A stretch of DNA of 6,854 nt from Nostoc sp. CHAB 5834. GTDB lineage: Bacteria; Cyanobacteriota; Cyanobacteriia; Cyanobacteriales; Nostocaceae. The number at the start of each line of letters is the position of its first letter. The first letter of the stretch is position 1. The position numbers were made by a program, and so were the translations under genes. This document shows positions 1 to 5,658 of this stretch, piece by piece. The stretch is taken from contig JAIVFU010000240.1 in the NCBI GenBank assembly GCA_020829485.1, positions 1 to 6,854 on the forward strand, given 5' to 3'. Below the pieces are notes generated by a model. The model was not told the origin of the DNA and searched no databases. It saw only the letters and a list, made by a program, of their open reading frames with translations.

Positions 1-341
1 GCCCCTTGTTCTGAAAGCTTCAAAACCCAGTCATTTGCCGCGGCAATAGCAGCTTGAATGGCTTTACTTTCAATCTCCATCGAGCGCACGCTGTAGGTGT
101 TGCTGTTAGCCATAATCTGCAGGCCCTGAGAGCAATAGTGGTCCCGTTCAAGAGGGTCTGCATGGCGGCCTAGCTCGCAAGGGCCCGCAAAGCACCACGA
201 ACGATAGAGCATGGTCAACGCAATGAACCGTGTCACCGGCGTCCAGGTCTTGTGACCCGTTATGAGGGAGGCTACTTCCCGAGCCAGTTGCGGAGAAAAG
301 CACAGAGGCGTGTAAATTGTTCGCAGGTCGATTTGGGACAT
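1..341 (-). CDS. Hypothetical protein, 3' end missing (runs off left edge)
   Basis: The frame is open from the ATG at 341 to the window edge: 113 codons and no stop. The product begins MSQIDLRTIY and is not a family I recognise. It is helix-prone, with a hydrophobic and aromatic stretch around residues 38-52 (RFIALTMLYRSWCFAG), four cysteines in the visible part (14, 50, 55, 70) and an Ala-rich helix near 94-105. The start codon lies 4 nt after the TGA of the upstream minus-strand gene (348-346), with AAAAGG inside that gene's last codons as a modest ribosome binding site, so the two are almost certainly co-transcribed and perhaps translationally coupled. An ATG at 346 that overlaps the stop is in another frame and closes after about 24 codons, so 341 is preferred. 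I judge it a real gene from its length, unbroken frame and tight spacing. Its function is unknown. Confidence 0.72.
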   Translation of the reverse strand, partial: MSQIDLRTIYTPLCFSPQLAREVASLITGHKTWTPVTRFIALTMLYRSWCFAGPCELGRHADPLERDHYCSQGLQIMANSNTYSVRSMEIESKAIQAAIAAANDWVLKLSEQG

Positions 342-345
342 GGCA

Positions 346-1233
346 TCAAGCCTTTTGAGGAGCATGGGACTCGGGGTTGTTGTCTTCGGGAAGAGGGAAT
401 CGAGGGCGTGACTTGATGTTCGCGTCACCCTTTTCCTTCACTTTGGGGTCTGTCTTGAATTTCGCGTGAAGCTCAAACCAACGGAGCATTCGCTCCATTT
501 GTAGGGCTGAATACTGCGTCTTATGGTGGTAGCCCGGCAGACGAAGCAGCCACTCTCGAACGGTTTCCACAGAGCCTTCCGTTGGCGGAGTTCGGCGCAA
601 ATAGGGCTGTAGAGGACTCCTCGTAACAGAAGAGTACGCGTCCTCTCCCATGAGCTCGGGAAGTCGCAGGTACAAAGCACCGGGGGCCGTCTCTAAGAAC
701 AACTGCATATCGATAATGAAGTTGTAGCTGGAGTAGTTGTCGTTAGGCGTTCCCGAGGGCCACGCGCTAGGCCAATCTGGGGCGCCCCCGCTATTTGCCA
801 AGTTGGTAAGCCGCTGCTGAAGCCAGGGGTAGAAAAGCTCCATGTTGAGAAGAATGAGCTCTCCCCTTTGGATAAGCAAATACGCCACCAGCGGCATGCT
901 CTTTGAAACCCACCCTGGTGCGGGCCCTGTTCGAACACTGTTCCCCCTATCCTGGGAAATGATTTCGTTGCTGATGTTTCGACTGAGGTAGTTATCTGCT
1001 TTGACATCAATACCCACGTGACCCATAGAGCGTCGACGGCCGGGGACGGTCACGCAAATGTCGACACCCTTGAGCTGTGCGGTGAGGTTGGCAGGGGAAA
1101 CCTTCGCTGAAAATACTGTTTCGAAAAAGCGCGTGAGCAACTCGCACCCCATGGTGTCTAACGCGGTCTGGTCCCGCATGGACCGAGAGCCAGATGCATT
1201 CGGTTTTGTCAAGAAGGGATGGTTGTCGTCCAT
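346..1233 (-). CDS. Hypothetical protein with possible PD-(D/E)XK nuclease-like core
   Basis: This is a 295-aa soluble protein with no signal peptide. What I see is a helix with an acidic residue (E31 in GCELLTRFFETVF), then a beta-like strand ending GVDICV with D58, then GHVGIDVKAD with D76 and K78. Next comes another hydrophobic strand pair (about 114-130, PLVAYLLIQRGELILLN) and an ELFYPWL helix start. The order acid, D, D-x-K, strand matches the fold of PD-(D/E)XK endonucleases and related DNA-binding proteins. This is inferred from the pattern, not from recognised homology. The C-terminal third is helical, with a basic, Pro-rich tail (KEKGDANIKSRPRF). The ATG at 1233 has no clear Shine-Dalgarno sequence; M19 is an alternative start with no better site. 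The gene is divergent from the SIMPL gene and sits 4 nt upstream of the partial gene at the left edge. It could be a restriction-like or repair nuclease, or an inactive relative. Confidence 0.72.
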   Translation of the reverse strand: MDDNHPFLTKPNASGSRSMRDQTALDTMGCELLTRFFETVFSAKVSPANLTAQLKGVDICVTVPGRRRSMGHVGIDVKADNYLSRNISNEIISQDRGNSVRTGPAPGWVSKSMPLVAYLLIQRGELILLNMELFYPWLQQRLTNLANSGGAPDWPSAWPSGTPNDNYSSYNFIIDMQLFLETAPGALYLRLPELMGEDAYSSVTRSPLQPYLRRTPPTEGSVETVREWLLRLPGYHHKTQYSALQMERMLRWFELHAKFKTDPKVKEKGDANIKSRPRFPLPEDNNPESHAPQKA

Positions 1234-1354
1234 TTATAGATACAGTTGCTACTCTAAAGTAAACTGATTGTATCTGCATTCATCAATAATAGATACTGTC
1301 AGAATCTATTCATTTAAAATCTGACGCACTTAAGCGAAATCCTTAGGAGACCCA
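1234..1354. promoter_or_regulatory. Divergent intergenic region with AGATAC repeats
   Basis: This AT-rich gap between two divergent genes must hold both promoters. An 11-bp direct repeat with one mismatch, ATAGATAC(A/T)GT, occurs at 1236-1246 and 1289-1299, and an inverted copy of the core (GTATCT) lies at 1270-1275. The plus-strand gene has TAAAAT at 1315-1320 as the best -10 candidate, with no good -35, and a strong Shine-Dalgarno sequence AGGAG at 1345-1349, 5 nt before its ATG. I cannot pick a convincing promoter for the minus-strand gene. The repeated motif could be an operator that serves both directions; this is inference. Confidence 0.4.
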
Positions 1355-2062
1355 ATGCAAAAATCGAAACTAGCTACGCTTGTAGCGCTTACCCTGGCCG
1401 CCACTTTGAGCCATGCCGCTGGCTCGGAGCAGCCCTATGTGCCCACCCTGAACCTTTCGGCTGAGGTCAAGGAGATGGCAGCTCCCGACCAAATGCAGGT
1501 GACGCTGGCTGTTGAGCGCTCGGGCAAAGACTTGGCTTCTGCGAACAAGCAGGTGCTGGAAGTGACAGCAGAAGCCCTTCGCCAAGCCAAGGCAGCAGGG
1601 CTGCCTGATGCTGCTTTGGACCAGGTCAGCACTTCCCAGACCTATGACGAAAAAGGGAAGCCCACGGGATGGCGGGTACGCGCTCAAGTCGAACTTGCCG
1701 GAAGCGACTTTGAGCCCGTGTCCCAACTCAGCGGGCGACTGGCTCAAAAAATGGAGCTAGTTGACGTGTCCTTCGGCTTATCCCGAGCCAAGCGAGCAGA
1801 GGTTCAGGGTCGGCTGCTGACTGCGTCGGCAAAAGCTTTCATGGAGAAGGCCCGTACAGCGGCTGTTGCCCTGGGCTACCGTACGGCGACAGTCAAAGAG
1901 GTGAACATCAACGAAAACGGCTTCATTCCCCGACCTATGCCGATGATGAAGGCCCGCGCAGGCGCCTTCGAAATGGCGGCAGACATGCCTCCAGTACCCA
2001 CGAGCGGGTCCAACGTGGAGGTGTCGGTCACCACTTCGGGCCAAGTCGAACTGGTTAAGTAG
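1355..2062 (+). CDS. SIMPL domain (DUF541, YggE-like) periplasmic protein
   Basis: This 235-aa protein has a clear Sec signal peptide: basic start MQKSK, hydrophobic core about residues 6-18 (LATLVALTLAATL) and an Ala-x-Ala-like cleavage site near SHA-AG at 20-22. The mature part is one SIMPL/DUF541 domain (about 28-233). It opens with the usual LNLSAEVKEMAAPDQMQVTLAVE strand pair and has the alternating strand and helix pattern, ending in SNVEVSVTTSGQVEL. The family includes E. coli YggE, linked to oxidative stress defence, and outer-membrane or periplasmic proteins whose molecular activity is not settled, so I give no symbol. The start is fixed by AGGAG 5 nt upstream and by the signal peptide. 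The length is normal for the family and nothing appears broken. A hairpin follows the stop, so it is probably transcribed largely on its own. Confidence 0.93.
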   Translation: MQKSKLATLVALTLAATLSHAAGSEQPYVPTLNLSAEVKEMAAPDQMQVTLAVERSGKDLASANKQVLEVTAEALRQAKAAGLPDAALDQVSTSQTYDEKGKPTGWRVRAQVELAGSDFEPVSQLSGRLAQKMELVDVSFGLSRAKRAEVQGRLLTASAKAFMEKARTAAVALGYRTATVKEVNINENGFIPRPMPMMKARAGAFEMAADMPPVPTSGSNVEVSVTTSGQVELVK

Positions 2063-2082
2063 CCCCCACTCCCTGAAACCGT

Positions 2083-2116
2083 ATGTGCCCTGATAGTCAG
2101 GGCGCATCTGTTTGTG
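2083..2116 (+). terminator. Probable intrinsic terminator after the SIMPL gene
   Basis: An 11-bp stem (2083-2093 with 2097-2107, one T-G wobble) closes a 3-nt loop; its core is GCCCTGA-TAG-TCAGGGC. A short T-containing run (CTGTTTGTG) follows. The stem is strong but the U tract is weak, so termination may be partial and some read-through into the next gene is possible. Confidence 0.6.
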
Positions 2117-2148
2117 CCTACACCTGAGAGAATTTCAAAAGGACATCT

Positions 2149-3201
2149 GTGCACAAATTCAAAGACAAATCGTTCACCGTTGCGCAAGAAATCGAGGCCG
2201 TAACTCAGTACATCGCTGAGAAGTGGAGTGTCGGTCCTTGTGTAGGCTCCATGGTTTCCGATGTTGCTACCCGGGCGCTGTTTGACGGCCGCTGGTATCT
2301 GGATGGCTACGAAGCTTGGTTTAAGCTGCATCAACGGCTTGAAGCCCGCCGGGACCTGCTCAAGGGGGCGTACCCTACCAATGCAGCTATCGCACAAGCG
2401 TACGACGGCAGCTGCCTGCAGATGACTTTTCTTGGGGGCTCCCTCAGCATCCTCGAATCTCACTGCCGGCGCTCAGGGAGCTCTCCAGACTTTACGACCC
2501 GTGCTGAGACCGTGTTTCAACGCGCTTTTAGCATGCACCCTGGTCTGGAAGGGGCGTACCCCGCGGGATGGACCCACGACATTCCTGAAGACATCGACGG
2601 ACTCTCCGCTGATGAGTACGAGAAAGGCCAGCTTGCATTGGACGAAGCCGCCTTCGGCGGTGGTACTGCGGGCGGCGAAAGCCTCCCTTACGCGGTATCG
2701 CTACCTTCTGTGGTTCATGAGGGGTATCGGCGCAAGTACAAACCCGGCCAAGTCTTGGTTACCGCTGTCTACGCTCATTTCCTCAAGTTTGTAAGTCATC
2801 TCAACAGCCAGGCTATTGAGAAAGCTTTGCACTCCCTGCACCTACAGGATACCAGCCCACATCTCGTCTGGAATGTGAACTTGGACTCTACCAATCCGCA
2901 TCTTTGGGTGGCTTTGAAGTTGAGTGAGCACCAGTTTCATCGTCAAGGCCAAATCGTGCTTTATGGCGAAGCGGGGTACGCAAATGCTCTTGCGGCGCTG
3001 CGGGAATACGAGCAGCTGTCGGATGACGACAAGGCCAAAGCACAAGCGCAGAGCGCTGCAGACTTGGACCAGATGATGAGTGAAAACGAGACGGATGAGT
3101 CTCGTCAACATGCCGAGAGCATTGCAGCTCAAGATTCCGCAGTCCTGACGTCCTTGCTGGCGCAGGCAGAACGGCTCATTACTCCCCGCTTCTGCATTTG
3201 A
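2149..3201 (+). CDS. Hypothetical protein, GTG start, unknown function
   Basis: This is a 350-aa soluble protein that I do not recognise. The start is GTG at 2149, supported by AAAAGGA at 2137-2143, 5 nt upstream; the frame before it gives no better start. The N-terminal half is rich in aromatic and charged residues (for example FDGRWYLDGYEAWFKLHQRLEARRD at 45-69). Residues about 144-170 are acidic, followed by a Gly-rich stretch (AAFGGGTAGGES, 167-178) that may be a flexible linker. The C-terminal half has a hydrophobic helix (QVLVTAVYAHFLKFV, 201-215), two His-rich strands, and an acidic Ala/Gln/Asp-rich helical segment (about 285-335) likely to form a coiled coil. There is no signal peptide or membrane segment. 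It lies 86 bp after the SIMPL gene, beyond a hairpin, and ends at a strong terminator. Confidence 0.8.
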   Translation: MHKFKDKSFTVAQEIEAVTQYIAEKWSVGPCVGSMVSDVATRALFDGRWYLDGYEAWFKLHQRLEARRDLLKGAYPTNAAIAQAYDGSCLQMTFLGGSLSILESHCRRSGSSPDFTTRAETVFQRAFSMHPGLEGAYPAGWTHDIPEDIDGLSADEYEKGQLALDEAAFGGGTAGGESLPYAVSLPSVVHEGYRRKYKPGQVLVTAVYAHFLKFVSHLNSQAIEKALHSLHLQDTSPHLVWNVNLDSTNPHLWVALKLSEHQFHRQGQIVLYGEAGYANALAALREYEQLSDDDKAKAQAQSAADLDQMMSENETDESRQHAESIAAQDSAVLTSLLAQAERLITPRFCI

Positions 3202-3204
3202 TTG

Positions 3205-3230
3205 AAATCCGGGCTCGACCCGGATTTTTT
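3205..3230 (+). terminator. Strong intrinsic terminator for the 350-aa gene
   Basis: A perfect 9-bp stem (3205-3213 with 3219-3227, core ATCCGGG/CCCGGAT) with a 5-nt loop CTCGA runs into a T tract to 3230, beginning 3 bases after the TGA at 3199-3201. This is a textbook Rho-independent terminator on the plus strand. Confidence 0.92.
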
Positions 3231-3234
3231 CATT

Positions 3235-3266
3235 AAAAAAGCCCTCTTCAGAATCCTGAAGAGGGC
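3235..3266 (-). terminator. Strong intrinsic terminator for the minus-strand block
   Basis: Read on the minus strand, a perfect 11-bp stem (3266-3256 with 3251-3241, GCCCTCTTCAG arms) with a 4-nt loop is followed by six T (3240-3235). It lies 10 nt after the stop of the 247-aa gene and terminates that transcript. It is directly adjacent to the plus-strand terminator, so the two convergent units are insulated from each other. Confidence 0.93.
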
Positions 3267-3276
3267 GAATTATTCG

Positions 3277-4020
3277 CTAACGCCGAGTGGAGACCGGCTT
3301 AGGACCCTTAGAACGCCGGCGAGGGATGTAGATGCGCAACCGGTCTTCATCATGCTTAGCCCCAATGGGTCCAAAGGACTCTACGGTGTAGTTGCCCGCA
3401 TCACCGGCTTCCCGCGAGTCCCGAGCGTATTCGTCATTGCCTGAAATTACACCGCCAGTGCCCCGAGTCCAGACTACTTTACGGAGTTCTTTGAAAAAAA
3501 GCTCCCCCAGAAAGGACTCACGGGCGCACTCAACAGCATGGTTGTTTTCAGAGACGTTCCAGGTAACTTCGCGAGTTTTCACGTCGAAACTGACCGAAGC
3601 CACATCGACTTGGAGAACCTCTGGTTTTGTGACGCTGACAAGCTTGAAATCGCCCTTCTTTGGCGTCACCGGAGGAGATGGAACCCGATGAAACGGTCCC
3701 TTTTCTTTGTCAAGCTTGGTCAATAGGTAGTGGTCCAGGCTGTACGCCTCAATAGTCTTGAAGTTGTAAACAGGCACACTACTCCGAAAGCCATAGGAGT
3801 AGTTCGGAAGGGTTTCGTCCAGCAGTTTTTGCAAGCCTTCGTTCCAGTTGAAATTCCTCTTGCCTTTGCCGAGCGCTTTCAGCGCAGAGTGCAGTTTGCA
3901 CAGTGTTTCAAAGTCAGCGGCACGTTGCTTGTTGTAAGCGTCCACCACGTTCTTTTTGAAATCGCGGAAACCGGTTGTGGAGAACTTGAAAGTGCCTCGT
4001 TCCCAGCCGTATTTGCTCAT
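3277..4020 (-). CDS. Hypothetical protein, basic C-terminus, unknown function
   Basis: This is a 247-aa protein that begins MSKYGWERGT. The frame extends to an ATG at 4065, but 4020 is chosen because AAGGA sits 6 nt before it (4031-4027) and the extra 15 residues look non-coding. I do not recognise a family. The N-terminal half is helical and basic. A Pro-rich hinge (VPSPPVTPKKGD, 113-124) leads to a beta-rich part (about 125-160) and a helix (163-182). Then comes a Trp/Gly stretch (VVWTRGTGGVISGNDEY, 182-198), and the tail is strongly basic (RRRSKGPKPVSTRR, 234-247), which suggests nucleic-acid or acidic-partner binding. It lies 73 bp downstream of the LOG gene on the same strand and is followed by a strong terminator. 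Its leader can fold over the Shine-Dalgarno sequence, so translation may be controlled. Confidence 0.8.
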   Translation of the reverse strand: MSKYGWERGTFKFSTTGFRDFKKNVVDAYNKQRAADFETLCKLHSALKALGKGKRNFNWNEGLQKLLDETLPNYSYGFRSSVPVYNFKTIEAYSLDHYLLTKLDKEKGPFHRVPSPPVTPKKGDFKLVSVTKPEVLQVDVASVSFDVKTREVTWNVSENNHAVECARESFLGELFFKELRKVVWTRGTGGVISGNDEYARDSREAGDAGNYTVESFGPIGAKHDEDRLRIYIPRRRSKGPKPVSTRR

Positions 4021-4068
4021 GGTTTGTCCTTTTTGAAGAGTAGTTGAACTACTTCGTATAGACAAACC
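4021..4068 (-). promoter_or_regulatory. Nested inverted repeat overlapping the 247-aa gene's ribosome binding site
   Basis: In the minus-strand RNA, an outer perfect 8-bp stem pairs GGTTTGTC (4068-4061) with GACAAACC (4028-4021). The second arm directly abuts the ATG at 4020 and covers the end of the Shine-Dalgarno AAGGA (4031-4027). Inside it is a 15-bp perfect palindrome with one central base, AGTAGTT-C-AACTACT (4053-4039), which can form a 5-bp hairpin with a 5-nt loop. Two readings are possible: an RNA structure that limits ribosome access, or a DNA operator at the palindrome. The repeats are seen directly; the function is inferred. Confidence 0.55.
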
Positions 4069-4093
4069 CGCAGAGCCCGATAGCCCGCGAGAC

Positions 4094-4732
4094 TTAGTAG
4101 AAAGCCCCTGGAATCGACTTCCTTATGCGCGCCATTGTTTCGTCCACCGAGTCCACCACGGAAAGGCGCTTGTGGAGGTCTTGTTCGGAAATCAACTTTT
4201 CGGCCAAGACGGCATCATTCATCCAGGAGACGAGTCCCGTCCAGAACTTGGCGCCATAAAGGAGCACTGGGATTTCAGGCATCTTCCCCGTTTGGATGAG
4301 TGTGAGCACTTCAAACAACTCGTCCAGGGTTCCTACACCGCCGGGCATCACCACGAATGCGTGGGAATACTTGCAAAAGGCTACTTTGCGCGCAGCGAAG
4401 TGCGCGAACGACACACTGACATCCTGATAGGGGTTGGGGTGCTGCTCGAAAGGCAGCTGGATATTCAATCCGATGCTCAGGCCGCGAGCAGAGCCTCCCA
4501 GCATGGCGCCGCGGTTGGCAGCTTCCATGATTCCGGGCCCACCGCCGCTGATGACCGCAATGCCTTTTTCAGTAATTCGGCGGGAGAGCTCGACGGCATC
4601 CAGGTAGTAGCTGCTTTGAGGGCTGACCCGAGCCCCTCCATAAATGGAAACAGCAGCTTTCACTGTATCCAATTGCGCCTTGGCGGTATCAAGTTCTCGG
4701 CTGATAGCATCGCCGATGCGAGAGTTGTTCAT
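4094..4732 (-). CDS. LOG-family nucleoside-monophosphate phosphoribohydrolase
   Basis: This is a 212-aa Rossmann-fold protein of the TIGR00730/LOG family, often misnamed lysine decarboxylase. Such enzymes hydrolyse the N-glycosidic bond of cytokinin riboside monophosphates or purine monophosphates, releasing base and ribose 5-phosphate. Visible motifs are AVSIYGGARV (27-36), the nucleotide-binding GGGPGIMEAAN (63-73), ARKVAF with the conserved Arg115, and the hallmark PGGVGTLDE (130-138) with its catalytic-site Glu138. The length is normal and the motifs are intact, so it should be active. The frame is open upstream to 4942, but that extension is Cys/Ser-rich. ATG 4732 is preferred because AAGGA (4742-4738) lies 5 nt before it; the ATG at 4738 overlaps this site. 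The gene is followed after 73 bp by a gene of unknown function. The substrate cannot be told from sequence: bacterial members act in nucleotide salvage, cytokinin-like signalling or stress. Confidence 0.93.
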   Translation of the reverse strand: MNNSRIGDAISRELDTAKAQLDTVKAAVSIYGGARVSPQSSYYLDAVELSRRITEKGIAVISGGGPGIMEAANRGAMLGGSARGLSIGLNIQLPFEQHPNPYQDVSVSFAHFAARKVAFCKYSHAFVVMPGGVGTLDELFEVLTLIQTGKMPEIPVLLYGAKFWTGLVSWMNDAVLAEKLISEQDLHKRLSVVDSVDETMARIRKSIPGAFY

Positions 4733-4737
4733 GTACA

Positions 4738-4742
4738 TCCTT
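4738..4742 (-). promoter_or_regulatory. Ribosome binding site that fixes the LOG start
   Basis: AAGGA on the minus strand ends 5 nt before the ATG at 4732. It overlaps the in-frame ATG at 4738, which therefore cannot be the start that uses this site. Confidence 0.7.
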
Positions 4743-4819
4743 GTTATTTCACGTACGTCTAGCAACGACGTGTTAGCCCTTTGGGACTCAACGCTGGACG
4801 ACAAAATTGCAAGCAAAAG

Positions 4820-4986
4820 CAGGTGAGAAGCAGGAGCAACCAGCAAAGACAAACAGCAACACTGTAGGTTCTGGGGATTCCTTGCCCGGGAGACGGACAA
4901 CAAGCAAAAAGAGGTTTTCTCCCGAGTGGCTTCCGCAGACATTAGTTGTTATCTTGGAGTACCAAGGACTTTATGCTTCTCACCTG
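4820..4986 (-). repeat. 13-bp perfect inverted repeat enclosing 141 bp with two inner hairpins
   Basis: CAGGTGAGAAGCA at 4820-4832 is the exact reverse complement of TGCTTCTCACCTG at 4974-4986. Between the arms lie two further perfect inverted repeats: CTTGG-4 nt-CCAAG (4953-4957/4962-4966) and CGGGAGA-24 nt-TCTCCCG (4887-4893/4918-4924). As RNA on the minus strand this gives a long closing stem with at least two branches, ending about 88 nt before the LOG start. As DNA it resembles a very small inverted-repeat element, but I see no target-site duplication outside the arms. Confidence 0.5.
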
Positions 4987-4992
4987 AGCCCA

Positions 4993-5008
4993 ACGCCCCG
5001 AAGGGCGT
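4993..5008. terminator. GC-rich hairpin between the rdgC operon and LOG, possible terminator
   Basis: A 6-bp stem ACGCCC/GGGCGT (4993-4998 with 5003-5008) has a stable TTCG tetraloop when read on the minus strand. No T tract follows on that strand (TGGGCTC); on the plus strand a short CTTTG follows. It may mark the end of the rdgC operon transcript or protect its 3' end, but it is not a canonical terminator. Confidence 0.4.
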
Positions 5009-5041
5009 CTTTGAACCTGTGAAGGGGGCCAAGCCTCACAG

Positions 5042-5066
5042 TACCGGCAACGGTTAAGCGCCGGTA
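5042..5066 (-). other. Inverted repeat spanning the stop codon of the coiled-coil gene
   Basis: TACCGGC (minus strand 5066-5060) pairs with GCCGGTA (5048-5042) around an 11-nt loop that contains the TAA stop (5056-5054). No U tract follows. It could be an RNA 3'-end stabiliser or a coincidence. Confidence 0.35.
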
Positions 5067-5638
5067 ACTTCCTTCAACAGCTCAGGAGTCAGCTTCAGCG
5101 TCACCTGATTTGTATTCGCCTGTGCCAGGGCGTCATCGAGCTGGTACAGCTTCGCCTGCAATTCGCTGATTTCCTTCTCCAGAGCTTTTGCAGCACGCTC
5201 ACCCAACACGTTGACTGCTACAGACTGAAACGCCAAGTTGTCACGCGAGGAGTCCTCTACGGTTCCTTCAGCGGGCAGGTCCTGGACATGGGTACCTTGC
5301 AAAGACGCGGACTTCAAGAGCTTCTTTTTGTGCGCGATGACTTGCTTGATGACGCCGATTTCGGCCAGCAGTTCGCTGACTCGGTTATCTGCGTTTGCCA
5401 TGGCCAACGCCGTGCGGATTCCGGCAAGTTCGCGAATCAAGCGACTGGCCTTTTCGGAGGTTTCCATGGCGTCAAGGCCTTGCTGGCGCAGGCGGCTAAC
5501 GTGGGGCGCGGTGATGCCCCCAGTAACTACCACGGAGCCCCCCTGGGCTTCAGCTTTGGCATAAAGCTCGGACACAAGGCCCTGCAGACGTTCGGCAATC
5601 TTGTGAGCACGGCTCAGAGAAACAGTTTGGGTGGTCAT
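5054..5638 (-). CDS. Coiled-coil-rich hypothetical protein co-transcribed with rdgC
   Basis: This is a 194-aa soluble protein of unknown function. It is mostly helical: residues 7-32, 48-80 and 85-110, then a disordered acidic linker (PAEGTVEDSSRDN, 122-134), then a strong heptad-like coiled coil about 146-175 (ERAAKALEKEISELQAKLYQLDDALAQANT). A Gly/Val-rich turn (QGGSVVVTGG, 32-41) breaks the first helices. The overall pattern loosely recalls the DIP1984 family of small coiled-coil proteins, but I cannot confirm that by eye. The ATG is 20 bp after the rdgC stop and has no clear Shine-Dalgarno sequence, which suggests coupling to rdgC translation in one operon. A partner or accessory role with RdgC is suggested only by this pairing. 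Confidence 0.82.
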   Translation of the reverse strand: MTTQTVSLSRAHKIAERLQGLVSELYAKAEAQGGSVVVTGGITAPHVSRLRQQGLDAMETSEKASRLIRELAGIRTALAMANADNRVSELLAEIGVIKQVIAHKKKLLKSASLQGTHVQDLPAEGTVEDSSRDNLAFQSVAVNVLGERAAKALEKEISELQAKLYQLDDALAQANTNQVTLKLTPELLKEVTGA

Positions 5639-5658
5639 GTATTGTGTAGCAGACGGTT

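Larger units (their letters stand above)
4733..5053 (-). other. 321-bp structured intergenic region upstream of the LOG gene
   Basis: No convincing gene lies here on either strand. A plus-strand TTG frame at 4807-5022 and the upstream extension of the LOG frame both lack ribosome binding sites and natural-looking composition. The region is rich in inverted repeats: one near the upstream gene's stop, one GC hairpin at 4993-5008 and a long-range 13-bp repeat at 4820-4986. I could not identify a sigma-70 promoter for LOG. The minus strand at 4810-4860 is a low-complexity TTGCT-type tract. Confidence 0.6.

Noticed and set aside
1876..2463. Minus-strand 195-aa frame across the SIMPL and 350-aa genes
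   Set aside because: It runs antisense through two better-supported genes and the terminator between them.
4021..4065. Fifteen-residue extension of the 247-aa protein
   Set aside because: ATG 4020 has a well-placed AAGGA; the extension covers the inverted-repeat leader.
4810..4860. AGCAA-type repeats as replication iterons
   Set aside because: The units are irregular in length and spacing, and no replication initiator gene is present in the window.
4733..4942. Upstream extension of the LOG frame (would give 282 aa)
   Set aside because: The extension is Cys/Ser/Leu-rich, lacks a ribosome binding site and precedes the normal LOG family start; ATG 4732 has AAGGA at 5 nt.
4820..4986. Integron attC site or insertion sequence explanation for the inverted repeat
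   Set aside because: No GTTRRRY/RYYYAAC core sites, no transposase and no visible target duplication; kept only as an unexplained structured repeat.
4807..5022. Plus-strand 71-aa frame starting at TTG in the LOG upstream region
   Set aside because: No ribosome binding site or promoter, low-complexity start, and it crosses the inverted repeats and the GC hairpin.
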